A stretch of DNA of 6,422 bases, from NCBI GenBank assembly GCA_017940955.1, contig JAGAXP010000131.1:1-6422 (forward strand), in the 5' to 3' direction. A program made the translations under genes and the position numbers. Positions 1-5,752 of this stretch are shown piece after piece; within the stretch, counting starts at the first letter, position 1; each line of letters starts with the position of its first letter. The notes beneath the pieces were generated by a model, which made no database searches, was not told the DNA's origin, and saw only the letters and a list, made by a program, of their open reading frames with translations. This DNA comes from Oribacterium sp. (lineage in GTDB: Bacteria > Bacillota_A > Clostridia > Lachnospirales > Lachnospiraceae).

Positions 1-59
1 CCTCACCTCGCAAATGAGAAGTCATAAATAATTGTAACCATTTAAGGCCTTGAGATAAA
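1..59 (-). promoter_or_regulatory. Putative promoter and ribosome binding site of a gene beginning beyond the left edge
   Basis: Read on the minus strand, a TACAAT -10-like hexamer (31-36) is preceded after 17 bases by a weak TTTATC -35 (54-59, 3 of 6 matches). About 20 bases further on, a strong Shine-Dalgarno GAGGTGAGG lies at 1-9, so a start codon is expected just outside the window. A 13-base imperfect palindrome, ATAAAG-C-CTTTAT (55-67), overlaps the -35 and could be an operator. The promoter call is weak; the Shine-Dalgarno is the firmer part. No gene was found in 1-139, apart from a 12-codon plus-strand ORF that I rejected. Confidence 0.4.
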
Positions 60-139
60 GCCTTTATTGAATTTACCCATTTTTTAGGAGCGAACATATG
101 TTACACCAAATATCCAGTGAATGCACTTTCCTATAAAGC

Positions 140-170
140 AAAAAAAGAGGATGCCGTGAACGGCATCCTC
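140..170 (-). terminator. Rho-independent terminator of the chemoreceptor operon
   Basis: On the minus strand a perfect 10-bp stem GAGGATGCCG / CGGCATCCTC (147-156 with 161-170) closes a TTCA tetraloop and runs straight into seven T residues (140-146). It starts about ten bases after the MCP-B stop codon, so it ends the transcript of both receptors. Stem, tetraloop and T-tract are all canonical. Confidence 0.93.
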
Positions 171-179
171 TATATTCAC

Positions 180-2252
180 TTAAGGTAACTTGAAGCGTTC
201 CACCAACTCATACAGCCTCTTCGCCTCGTTCGCAAGCTCGATACTTGCCGCAGCGCTCTGCTCCGCAGTTGAAGAGTTATTCTGAACAACCTCCGAAATC
301 TGTCCTACACCGATACTTATCTGGGCAAGGGCATCCGCCTGCTTGTGGGAAGCCTCGGAAATCTGACCGATCATCTCATTGGTCTCATCCGCAAAGCCCG
401 AAACCTTTTCAAGGGCATCCGCGGTATCATCAGTGATACCCTTTCCATTGTTTACAGCCTCTGTAACCATCTGGATCAGGTCGCTGGTGCTCTGAGCCGC
501 TTCCTGACTGCGCTTCGCAAGATTTCCTACCTCATCCGCAACAACCGCAAAGCCCTTACCGGCCTGACCTGCTCTTGCAGCCTCAATGGCAGCATTTAGA
601 GAAAGGATATTGGTCTGGAAAGCGATATTATCAATGATACTGATGACATCCTGGATCTTGTTGGAAGCTTCCTCGATCTCATCCATGGAAGAGGTAAGCT
701 TGTGCATTTCCTGATTACTCTCGGTAATGGCATCCTTGGTGCGCATGGCAATCTTGCTCGCCTTTTCGGCATTGGCAGCATTGGTCTGCACCTTGTCGTT
801 TACCGAACTGATGGTGGAACTAAGCTCCTCAACGGAACCCGCCTGCTCGGTTGCACCCTGGGCCAGAGCCTGGGAACCATCGGAAATCTGTGTAGAATTG
901 TCCGATACCTTACCTGCGGAAACGCTGATATCCTTAAGAGTTCTTCCGAGAGTTGACTTGATGGTATTCATGGAATCAAGGGCTGACCTCATATCCCCCA
1001 CATAATTTCCGGGGCAGGTGCTCTCTACCGTAAAATCACCATCCGACATAACAGAAAGCATGAATCCGAGATCCTCGATTATACGCTTCAGGTTATCGGC
1101 CATGTGTGTAAATGTTCCGGCCAGCTCACCGATCTCATCATTGGGATACTTGTAATTATCATCCACTTCACTGAGCCTGAACTCCCCGACATTTTCGGCG
1201 ATCTTCATAAGAGGCTTAACCGGAGCGAGGGATCTTCTGACCACAATTGAAGAGATCACCACAAGTGCAGCAACTCCTATGATTCCTATGATGGCAACGA
1301 TCAAAAGTGACTGGTAAACCGCTGCTCTCACTTCATCTTTATGAACGATACTGGTAAGAACCCAGTTGATATCAGTTCCTGTCATCTTCACCGGCACGAA
1401 AATCGCAAAGGAATCCTTGCCGCCGATGTTGTCTTTAACTGATTTAAGGAGTTTCTGTCCGCCTGTAACGCTTTCAATGATGGAATCCGAAAAATCTGCT
1501 GTCTCACCTACAACAGAGGAATCTGCTGAGTTTGCAAGATAGGTCTTGTTGGAGTCATTAACAGTAACATACGCACTGTTGTAGCCACCGTTGGAATACT
1601 CAAGACCCTCAAGGGAACTGAGCTCTACATCACAGTTGGAAACTCCGATGAACTTTCCGTTATCCACGATAGGTGTGGACAATGTAATCAGATGAACCAC
1701 CGAACCGTCCTCACACTCCCAAACGTAAGGATCTGTGATATGAGTGATCTGCTTATCCCTTGCAGGTACATAGTAATCGGCACTGCCGTAGCTGTCGTAG
1801 TCATTCAGAATGTCTACACCGAGGCTGTTGCCGCTCTTGTAAACATAGTAGGAAAGTCCGTCCGGTGTGTCCGGGAAGAAAGCATTAGGCTCAAATGCAT
1901 AGTAGGCAGAAAATACCTTTCCGGAATTAACGGCCTCTTTCATGGCCTCAAGGATAGCCTCCTCGCCCTTTTCTTTTCCCATCTCGCGGTAATTCATTAT
2001 ACTGTCGCCAAGAGAGCTTGCATAAATCTCGATACCGCTGACATATTTCTGTACCGTAACCACGTTCTGATCCGCGATGTTTTCTATCTGGGTCTGAACC
2101 ATTGAGTCTATGTTTCTGAAGGTAACTATCCCGAAAACAATGCACATAATGGCGATGACTATAAATACGGTAATTGCCAGCACCATAGGTATCTGCACTG
2201 CAAGGCTCATGTATGGTCTTTTTTTATTTTTATCATTTCTTATATTAGACAT
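180..2252 (-). CDS. Methyl-accepting chemotaxis protein with dCache sensor (MCP-B)
   Basis: A 690-residue transmembrane chemoreceptor that senses a small molecule outside the cell and controls CheA through CheW. Order of parts: basic cytoplasmic N-tip; TM1 (about 19-44); extracytoplasmic dCache-type double PAS sensor (about 50-308); TM2 (about 313-338); HAMP (about 338-392); a second HAMP-like stretch containing SDGDF (about 393-440); and the long coiled-coil signalling domain to the C-terminus. The hairpin tip carries [19 protein letters not shown] (542-560). Putative methylation pairs fitting the family pattern are E475-E476 and E664-Q665. No C-terminal NWxTF-type CheR tether is present; the protein ends FKLP. 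The sensor has SADYY (157-161) where amino-acid-binding dCache domains carry RxW[YF], so a canonical amino-acid ligand is not supported. The start is set by Shine-Dalgarno AGAGGTG (2261-2267), eight bases upstream of the ATG. It is the second gene of the operon, with no promoter of its own that I can see. The ligand is unknown. Confidence 0.96.
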   Translation of the reverse strand: MSNIRNDKNKKRPYMSLAVQIPMVLAITVFIVIAIMCIVFGIVTFRNIDSMVQTQIENIADQNVVTVQKYVSGIEIYASSLGDSIMNYREMGKEKGEEAILEAMKEAVNSGKVFSAYYAFEPNAFFPDTPDGLSYYVYKSGNSLGVDILNDYDSYGSADYYVPARDKQITHITDPYVWECEDGSVVHLITLSTPIVDNGKFIGVSNCDVELSSLEGLEYSNGGYNSAYVTVNDSNKTYLANSADSSVVGETADFSDSIIESVTGGQKLLKSVKDNIGGKDSFAIFVPVKMTGTDINWVLTSIVHKDEVRAAVYQSLLIVAIIGIIGVAALVVISSIVVRRSLAPVKPLMKIAENVGEFRLSEVDDNYKYPNDEIGELAGTFTHMADNLKRIIEDLGFMLSVMSDGDFTVESTCPGNYVGDMRSALDSMNTIKSTLGRTLKDISVSAGKVSDNSTQISDGSQALAQGATEQAGSVEELSSTISSVNDKVQTNAANAEKASKIAMRTKDAITESNQEMHKLTSSMDEIEEASNKIQDVISIIDNIAFQTNILSLNAAIEAARAGQAGKGFAVVADEVGNLAKRSQEAAQSTSDLIQMVTEAVNNGKGITDDTADALEKVSGFADETNEMIGQISEASHKQADALAQISIGVGQISEVVQNNSSTAEQSAAASIELANEAKRLYELVERFKLP

Positions 2253-2260
2253 ACTCTTTT

Positions 2261-2267
2261 CACCTCT
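2261..2267 (-). promoter_or_regulatory. Ribosome binding site of MCP-B
   Basis: AGAGGTG on the minus strand, eight bases before the ATG at 2252. It lies in the 48-base gap between the two receptor genes. The gap holds no hairpin terminator and no recognisable sigma-28 or sigma-A promoter, which supports co-transcription. Confidence 0.85.
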
Positions 2268-2300
2268 CGATACTTAAGCATTTATACGACAAAATTCCCA

Positions 2301-4382
2301 TTACCTAAGCTTGAAAGGCTTTACGATTTCCTTCAGCTTATTTGCTTCATTGGCAAGCTCAATGCTGGCTGCCGCGCTTTCCTCAGAGGTTGAGGAATTG
2401 GTCTGGACTACTTCTGCTATCTGGCTGATGCCGATGCTTATCTGTTCAAGAGCCTCCGACTGGTTCACAGATGCATCTGAAATCTCTTTGATCATGTCAT
2501 TGGTCTCATCCGCATAGCCCGAAACTCTTTCCAATGCCTCTGCCGTATCATCGGTGATGCCTTTTCCTCTGTCTACAGCCTCTGTAACCATCTGGATGAG
2601 ATCGCTGGTACTCTGAGCCGCTTCCTGACTGCGCTTTGCAAGGTTCCCAACCTCATCCGCCACAACCGCAAAGCCTTTTCCTGCCTGACCGGCTCTGGCA
2701 GCCTCTATGGCTGCATTAAGTGAAAGAATGTTGGTCTGGAATGCGATATTGTCAATGATGCTGATGACATCCTGAATCTTATTGGAGGCTTCCTCTATAG
2801 AATCCATGGATGCTGTAAGCTTGCTCATCTCTTCGTTACTTACAGCAATGGCTTCCTTGGTGCGGAGTGCTATGCTGCTGGCGTTTGCTGCATTGGCCGC
2901 ATTATGTTTAACCTCTTCGCTTACATCATTAATGGTGCTGCTAAGCTCCTGAACAGAGCCCGCCTGCTCGGTAGCGCCCTGTGCCAATGCCTGTGATCCG
3001 TCTGAGATCTGAGATGAATTCACTGCCACCCTCTCAGCAGATTCACTTATATCCTTAAGAGTATTCCCCAGGGTATCCTGAATGGAGTTAATGGAAATTA
3101 GGGCATTTTTCATGTCCCCAACATACTTTTCCGGACATGAGCTGTTTGCAGTAAAGTCTCCTTCTGCCATTCCGCCGAGAACCGCACCCACATCCGTAAT
3201 TATGGCCTTCAGGTTATCAGACATGGAAAGGAAGGTCTCCGCCAGCTTTCCGAATTCATTGTTTGGATAATCGTAATCATTCCGGGAGTCAGAAAGCCGG
3301 AATTCTCCCACATCCTCCGCAGTTTTCATAAGCGGCTTTATAGGCGCAAGGGAAGAACGGACAACTGTCAAAGCAACAAATCCGAGAACTATGATGCCCA
3401 CTAAACCTATCACTACGATTATCAGTATAGATGTATAAACCGGGCCATATACTTCCGAGTTATGAACTATATTTGTAAGAACCCAATGAAGATCCGATCC
3501 CTCCAGCTGCACCGGAGCAAATACTGCAATGGCTGATACTCCGTCAATCTTATCCTGGGCATGGGGCTTTATTACTGTTTCTCCACCTATAACACGCTTG
3601 ACTATTGCTTCATCAAAATCCACAACCTGTCCAACCATTTCAGGTAACTTGGAATGAACAATGTATGTATTATTCTCATCTGTCACAGTCATATAGGAAG
3701 TCTTGTAATCGCCGTTTGTATATTCAAGATCCTTTAACGTGTCCGCAAGCATATCGCAATTTGCGACACCGATGAATCTGCCGTTTTCAACAATTGGAGT
3801 ACTTAAGGTTATGAGCCAGACTACAGTTCCGTCTGACAGCTCATATTCATACGGATCCGTAAGATGCGTACTGAGGCTTGCCTTGGTAGGTGCATAGTAA
3901 TCCGCCCCGCCATAGGAATCGTAATCATAAAGGATATCCGTTGCCGTTCCGGTTCCGCTTTTATATACGTAATACGATAATCCTTTATCTGTACCACTGA
4001 AAAAAGCATTAGGCTCAAAGGCAAAATAGGCGGAGAAAATCCTGCCGGATTCCACAGCTCTTGTCAGTGCCCCTACTATTGCTGCTTCTCCGTCTTCTCT
4101 TCCCAGCTTTCTGTAATTCATTACGCCGTCCCCAAGGGCATCAGCATACATCTTCATACCATCCATATATTTCTGGATAGTAAGAACATTTTCCTTTGCA
4201 ACATTGCTGATCTGTTTCTGTGCAAGCTCATTGATGGATCTCGTAGTTAAGATACCAAAAGCTATGCAAATGATCACAATTACGACAAGAACCGCACCGA
4301 CAACGACGGTGGGTATGCGTACAGCAAGGCTCACAAATTTACCATTGCCGTTCTCTGTCTTTCTCTTTCCTGATTTACTCAT
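2301..4382 (-). CDS. Methyl-accepting chemotaxis protein with dCache sensor (MCP-A)
   Basis: A 693-residue chemoreceptor, first gene of the operon and paralogue of the next gene downstream. Order: basic N-tip; TM1 (about 22-47); dCache sensor (about 52-312); TM2 (about 315-341); HAMP (about 341-395); HAMP-like segment with AEGDF (about 396-443); signalling coiled coil to the end. Residues 529-603 are identical to 526-600 of MCP-B and contain the CheA/CheW-contacting tip. Putative methylation pairs are Q478-E479 and E667-E668, the reverse amide pattern to MCP-B. The sensor shares landmarks FEPNAFF, DYDSYG, ADYY, TDPY and GVxNCD with MCP-B but differs widely elsewhere; it also lacks RxW[YF]. 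The frame stays open to an ATG at 4442, but that codon sits between the -10 box and the expected transcription start and has no ribosome site. The ATG at 4382 follows AGGAGG and gives a length and N-terminus matching MCP-B. No CheR-binding pentapeptide. The ligand is unknown. Confidence 0.96.
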   Translation of the reverse strand: MSKSGKRKTENGNGKFVSLAVRIPTVVVGAVLVVIVIICIAFGILTTRSINELAQKQISNVAKENVLTIQKYMDGMKMYADALGDGVMNYRKLGREDGEAAIVGALTRAVESGRIFSAYFAFEPNAFFSGTDKGLSYYVYKSGTGTATDILYDYDSYGGADYYAPTKASLSTHLTDPYEYELSDGTVVWLITLSTPIVENGRFIGVANCDMLADTLKDLEYTNGDYKTSYMTVTDENNTYIVHSKLPEMVGQVVDFDEAIVKRVIGGETVIKPHAQDKIDGVSAIAVFAPVQLEGSDLHWVLTNIVHNSEVYGPVYTSILIIVVIGLVGIIVLGFVALTVVRSSLAPIKPLMKTAEDVGEFRLSDSRNDYDYPNNEFGKLAETFLSMSDNLKAIITDVGAVLGGMAEGDFTANSSCPEKYVGDMKNALISINSIQDTLGNTLKDISESAERVAVNSSQISDGSQALAQGATEQAGSVQELSSTINDVSEEVKHNAANAANASSIALRTKEAIAVSNEEMSKLTASMDSIEEASNKIQDVISIIDNIAFQTNILSLNAAIEAARAGQAGKGFAVVADEVGNLAKRSQEAAQSTSDLIQMVTEAVDRGKGITDDTAEALERVSGYADETNDMIKEISDASVNQSEALEQISIGISQIAEVVQTNSSTSEESAAASIELANEANKLKEIVKPFKLR

Positions 4383-4386
4383 ACTG

Positions 4387-4392
4387 CCTCCT
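4387..4392 (-). promoter_or_regulatory. Ribosome binding site of MCP-A (decides the start)
   Basis: AGGAGG on the minus strand, four bases before the ATG at 4382. The upstream in-frame ATG at 4442 has no purine-rich site before it. This site therefore places the N-terminus 20 codons inside the longest open frame. Confidence 0.85.
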
Positions 4393-4444
4393 GCCTGGTA
4401 TGAATTTTGTATTACTGCTGAGATTTTTACACTGTCTATCATTC

Positions 4445-4471
4445 ATATCGGCAGAATATAGTTTTTATTAA
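4445..4471 (-). promoter_or_regulatory. Sigma-28 (SigD/FliA-type) promoter of the chemoreceptor operon
   Basis: On the minus strand GCCGATAT (4445-4452) equals the Bacillus SigD -10 consensus in all eight positions. Fifteen bases upstream lies TTAA (4468-4471), 3 of 4 matches to the TAAA -35. The predicted transcription start is near 4438, giving a leader of about 55 bases before the ATG at 4382. Established knowledge: sigma-28 drives late flagellar and chemotaxis genes, which fits the two receptors downstream. This predicts expression together with flagellin, switched by anti-sigma FlgM. Confidence 0.82.
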
Positions 4472-4520
4472 GTCTATATGGGTAATTTATTTTTTGGTTA
4501 TAATTTTAATGAAATGATAC

Positions 4521-4746
4521 GCCGTAGCAGGAGGGCATCCATTTAAAGGCGAGTCGCCTCGTCGGAAAAATTTAAAATCGGACCCCTAAGAAGCAGTAGA
4601 CCCTCGCCAATGTCAGATATTTTCTTTATGAAAAATCTGACTTGGCGAGGGGCTAAGAAAAATAGATCAACTGCTTCTAAGGGGTCCGATTTTAATTTTT
4701 CTCGACTCGGCTCAACGCCTTTAAATGGATGCCCTCCTGCTACGGC
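4521..4746. repeat. 226-base nested inverted-repeat (MITE-like) element
   Basis: The ends are perfect 31-base inverted repeats (4521-4551 and 4716-4746, beginning GCCGTAGCAGGAGGGCATCC). Inside, a second arm pair (4566-4597 with 4670-4700) matches except for one extra base and one mismatch. The centre is a third hairpin (4601-4624 with 4630-4651; about 22 pairs, two bulges, TTTAT loop). Between outer and middle arms is a mostly mispaired bubble (4552-4565 and 4701-4715). The inner hairpin is offset, with 3 unpaired bases on the left and 18 on the right. The trinucleotide TAC flanks both ends (4518-4520, 4747-4749) and may be a target-site duplication. No coding frame is seen inside. It sits 50 bases upstream of the sigma-28 promoter. 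It could be a non-autonomous transposon (MITE), a structured RNA, or a bidirectional transcription barrier. The inverted repeats are certain; the element type is inference. Confidence 0.85.
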
Positions 4747-4780
4747 TACGTTTTATATTCCGGAAATGCTATTTGAAATT

Positions 4781-4808
4781 AGATAATCTTAAAATAGTAA
4801 GGTTATCT
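4781..4808. repeat. Short inverted repeat between the element and nrdG
   Basis: AGATAATC (4781-4788) and GGTTATCT (4801-4808) form an 8-bp stem that is fully paired with one G-U in plus-strand RNA and has one C-A mismatch in minus-strand RNA. The loop is 12 bases and A/T-rich. No T-tract follows on the minus strand, so it does not look like an nrdG terminator. I see no canonical terminator in the 138 bases between nrdG and the element. Confidence 0.35.
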
Positions 4809-4855
4809 CTGAGTTCACCGACTCAACCATTATAAACGGGTGTCCTCTGGCTATG
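4800..4855. repeat. Diverged partial copy of the right end of the nested repeat element
   Basis: The stretch at 4833-4855 aligns with 4722-4744 of the element at 17 of 23 positions, and most differences are transitions. The match extends leftward with CTCAAC shared (4822-4827 versus 4711-4716, one gap needed) and a looser TCTC-containing stretch. Orientation is the same as in the intact element. No matching left arm is seen. It looks like an old, decayed relic of the same family next to the intact copy. Chance similarity or shared hairpin composition is not excluded. Confidence 0.4.
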
Positions 4856-4884
4856 TTTTTTTATGGCGATTGTACAATAGTTTT

Positions 4885-5442
4885 TTAGAAATGTGATGTG
4901 TTGGAAACAGTGAGGTTGTCTCCGGGGGCCCAAAGGATTATGTGGCCTGCTTTGAGGGACTTTTGGACGTCGATGGTTCGCTGGTTTGAGGAGCCTTTAT
5001 AGAGGAGGGTTATGTCCTTTAGGTCCTGTTTGAATTCCCCGTCAACGAGGACGTCGGTTCTTTCAAGGATCTCCCGGGTTTCGGGATGCTGTGACCACAT
5101 GCGGCCAAGCATATCTTCATCAAAGAGATATCCCGAGAATATCCAGAGGTCTTTTTCCGGATATCTTTCCTTATATCTTTTCACGAGGGATACAAGTCCT
5201 TTTTGGTTCTGTGGCTCAAAGGGCTCTCCGCCTAAAAGCGTAATACCCTGGTATGCTTCGTCAGATAGTTCGTCGAGAATACTGTCCTCTACTTCTTTGG
5301 TGAATTCTTTACCGTAATTAAAGTCCCAGGCGATTTTGTTAAAGCACCCCGGGCATGCATGAGTGCATCCGGAAACAAAGAGGCTGAGTCTCACTCCGGG
5401 TCCGTTTGCTATATCAAAATGCTTTATCTCCGCGTAATTCAT
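4885..5442 (-). CDS. nrdG: Anaerobic ribonucleoside-triphosphate reductase activating protein
   Basis: A 185-residue radical S-adenosylmethionine enzyme that installs the glycyl radical on NrdD, enabling dNTP synthesis without oxygen; it is cytoplasmic. Visible signatures: family N-terminus MNYAEIK; IANGPGVR (11-18); the cluster motif CxxxCxxC at C26, C30 and C33 (CTHACPGC); the SAM-binding GGEP (71-74); WIFSGY (100-105); DVLVDGEF (130-137); and KGSSNQRTIDVQ (149-160). The length is slightly above the usual 155-175, from a C-terminal tail ending NTSHF. The start at 5442 is chosen because MNYAEIK aligns with the family. The in-frame ATG at 5454 (adding MGIN) has a better ribosome site, AAAGGCGG (5459-5466), and may be the true start. 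A GTG at 5478 is open but lies in a repeat with no ribosome site. nrdD, normally adjacent, is absent here; the upstream neighbours are a small ORF and tatC. No clear promoter was found in the leader. Confidence 0.93.
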   Translation of the reverse strand: MNYAEIKHFDIANGPGVRLSLFVSGCTHACPGCFNKIAWDFNYGKEFTKEVEDSILDELSDEAYQGITLLGGEPFEPQNQKGLVSLVKRYKERYPEKDLWIFSGYLFDEDMLGRMWSQHPETREILERTDVLVDGEFKQDLKDITLLYKGSSNQRTIDVQKSLKAGHIILWAPGDNLTVSNTSHF

Positions 5443-5516
5443 ATTGATACCCATTCCGCCGCCTTTGGTCGGCGGCACAAATAGTGATGAAAAGTATTTT
5501 TCACACTAATCCTCAT
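5439..5516 (-). CDS. Possible 25-codon leader ORF overlapping the nrdG start
   Basis: An ATG at 5516, at the end of the upstream repeat copy, opens a 25-residue frame beginning MRISVKNTFHHY. Its TGA (5439-5441) overlaps the nrdG ATG at 5442 as ATGA, a layout typical of translational coupling. The frame runs through the second repeat copy. The ribosome site is weak (AAAGCGGCGG directly upstream). The peptide resembles nothing I know. The frame may be only a by-product of the leader duplication; the overlap is the only positive evidence. Confidence 0.2.
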   Translation of the reverse strand: MRISVKNTFHHYLCRRPKAAEWVSI

Positions 5517-5567
5517 TCCGCCGCTTTCAAACGGCAGCACAAATAGTGATGAAAACTATTTTTTACA
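5452..5567 (-). repeat. Two tandem 54-base hairpin repeats in the nrdG leader
   Basis: Copies at 5452-5505 and 5514-5567 match at 46 of 54 positions without gaps, with a 62-base period. Each contains a GC stem (5456-5461 with 5470-5475; 5518-5523 with 5532-5537) with an 8-base loop, and an A/T-rich inverted repeat beside it. Five of the eight differences fall in the GC loop. The only stem change (5474 versus 5536) leaves a G-U pair in the minus-strand, nrdG-sense RNA but a C-A mismatch in the other strand. Each copy ends in GGCGGAATG on the minus strand, so the duplicated unit includes an initiation region. In the copy nearer nrdG the hairpin would mask the ribosome site of the ATG at 5454. 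No T-tract follows either stem, so neither is a standard terminator. Confidence 0.88.
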
Positions 5568-5596
5568 ATAGGTCCTGTATATTCTTTGAATCCCAA

Positions 5597-5752
5597 TCAG
5601 TCTTTTCGTTTCTCAATTTCGTGTTCCTTTGCCCAGACAACTGTCCCTTCAGGAGTCTCAAGTCTGTACATCACAGCCTCTCCGCCTGGGATTCTGTCAA
5701 TCTTTGCTTTTATGTATACTTCTTCACCAACTTCAAACTTCTCCTTCTCCAA
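5597..5752 (-). CDS. Small unrecognised protein overlapping the 3' end of tatC
   Basis: An open frame of 51 codons with coding-like composition. The product begins MEKEKFEVGEEVYIKAKIDR and continues with VMYRLETPEGTVVWAKEHEI before a basic tail. Alternating hydrophobic and charged residues suggest several short beta strands, like a small SH3/KOW-type barrel; that fold is a guess. The frame has no ATG upstream; the best start is TTG at 5752, overlapping tatC by 20 bases. CGGAGG directly abuts the TTG and GAGG lies 12 bases before it, so spacing is poor either way. A later ATG at 5671, after GGAGAGG, would give only 24 residues and lose half of the patterned sequence. Context is tatC upstream and nrdG 142 bases downstream. 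I do not recognise the family. Confidence 0.5.
   Translation of the reverse strand: MEKEKFEVGEEVYIKAKIDRIPGGEAVMYRLETPEGTVVWAKEHEIEKRKD

Noticed and set aside
98..136. Plus-strand ATG with a good AGGAG site seven bases upstream
   Set aside because: The frame stops after 12 codons and the peptide has no visible pattern. It runs toward the operon terminator, so a chance match is more likely than a gene.
1692..2105. Open frame of 137 codons on the plus strand inside MCP-B
   Set aside because: It lies entirely antisense to the dCache-encoding region of MCP-B, and its product has no recognisable pattern. It is a shadow of the receptor's codon usage.
4383..4442. N-terminal extension of MCP-A from an ATG at 4442
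   Set aside because: There is no ribosome site, the codon precedes the expected sigma-28 transcription start, and the paralogue MCP-B aligns with the start at 4382.
4601..4651. Inner hairpin of the nested element as a transcription terminator
   Set aside because: Neither strand has a T-tract after the stem. It fits the nested element better than a stand-alone terminator.
4869..4878. Ten-base palindrome ATTGTACAAT after nrdG
   Set aside because: It is a single short A/T-rich palindrome with no promoter or T-tract placed to make it an operator or terminator. Chance is sufficient.
5443..5478. N-terminal extension of NrdG from a GTG at 5478
   Set aside because: The added residues are encoded by the GC hairpin of the leader repeat, there is no ribosome site before the GTG, and the family normally begins near MNYAEIK.
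5452..5567. NrdR box pair controlling nrdG
   Set aside because: The repeats are 54 bases with GC hairpins and a 62-base period. NrdR boxes are short, about 16-base A/T-centred palindromes with half-sites like ACACWATAT, which are not seen here.
5452..5567. CRISPR array
   Set aside because: There are only two imperfect copies separated by 8 bases, with no spacers of constant length and no cas genes.
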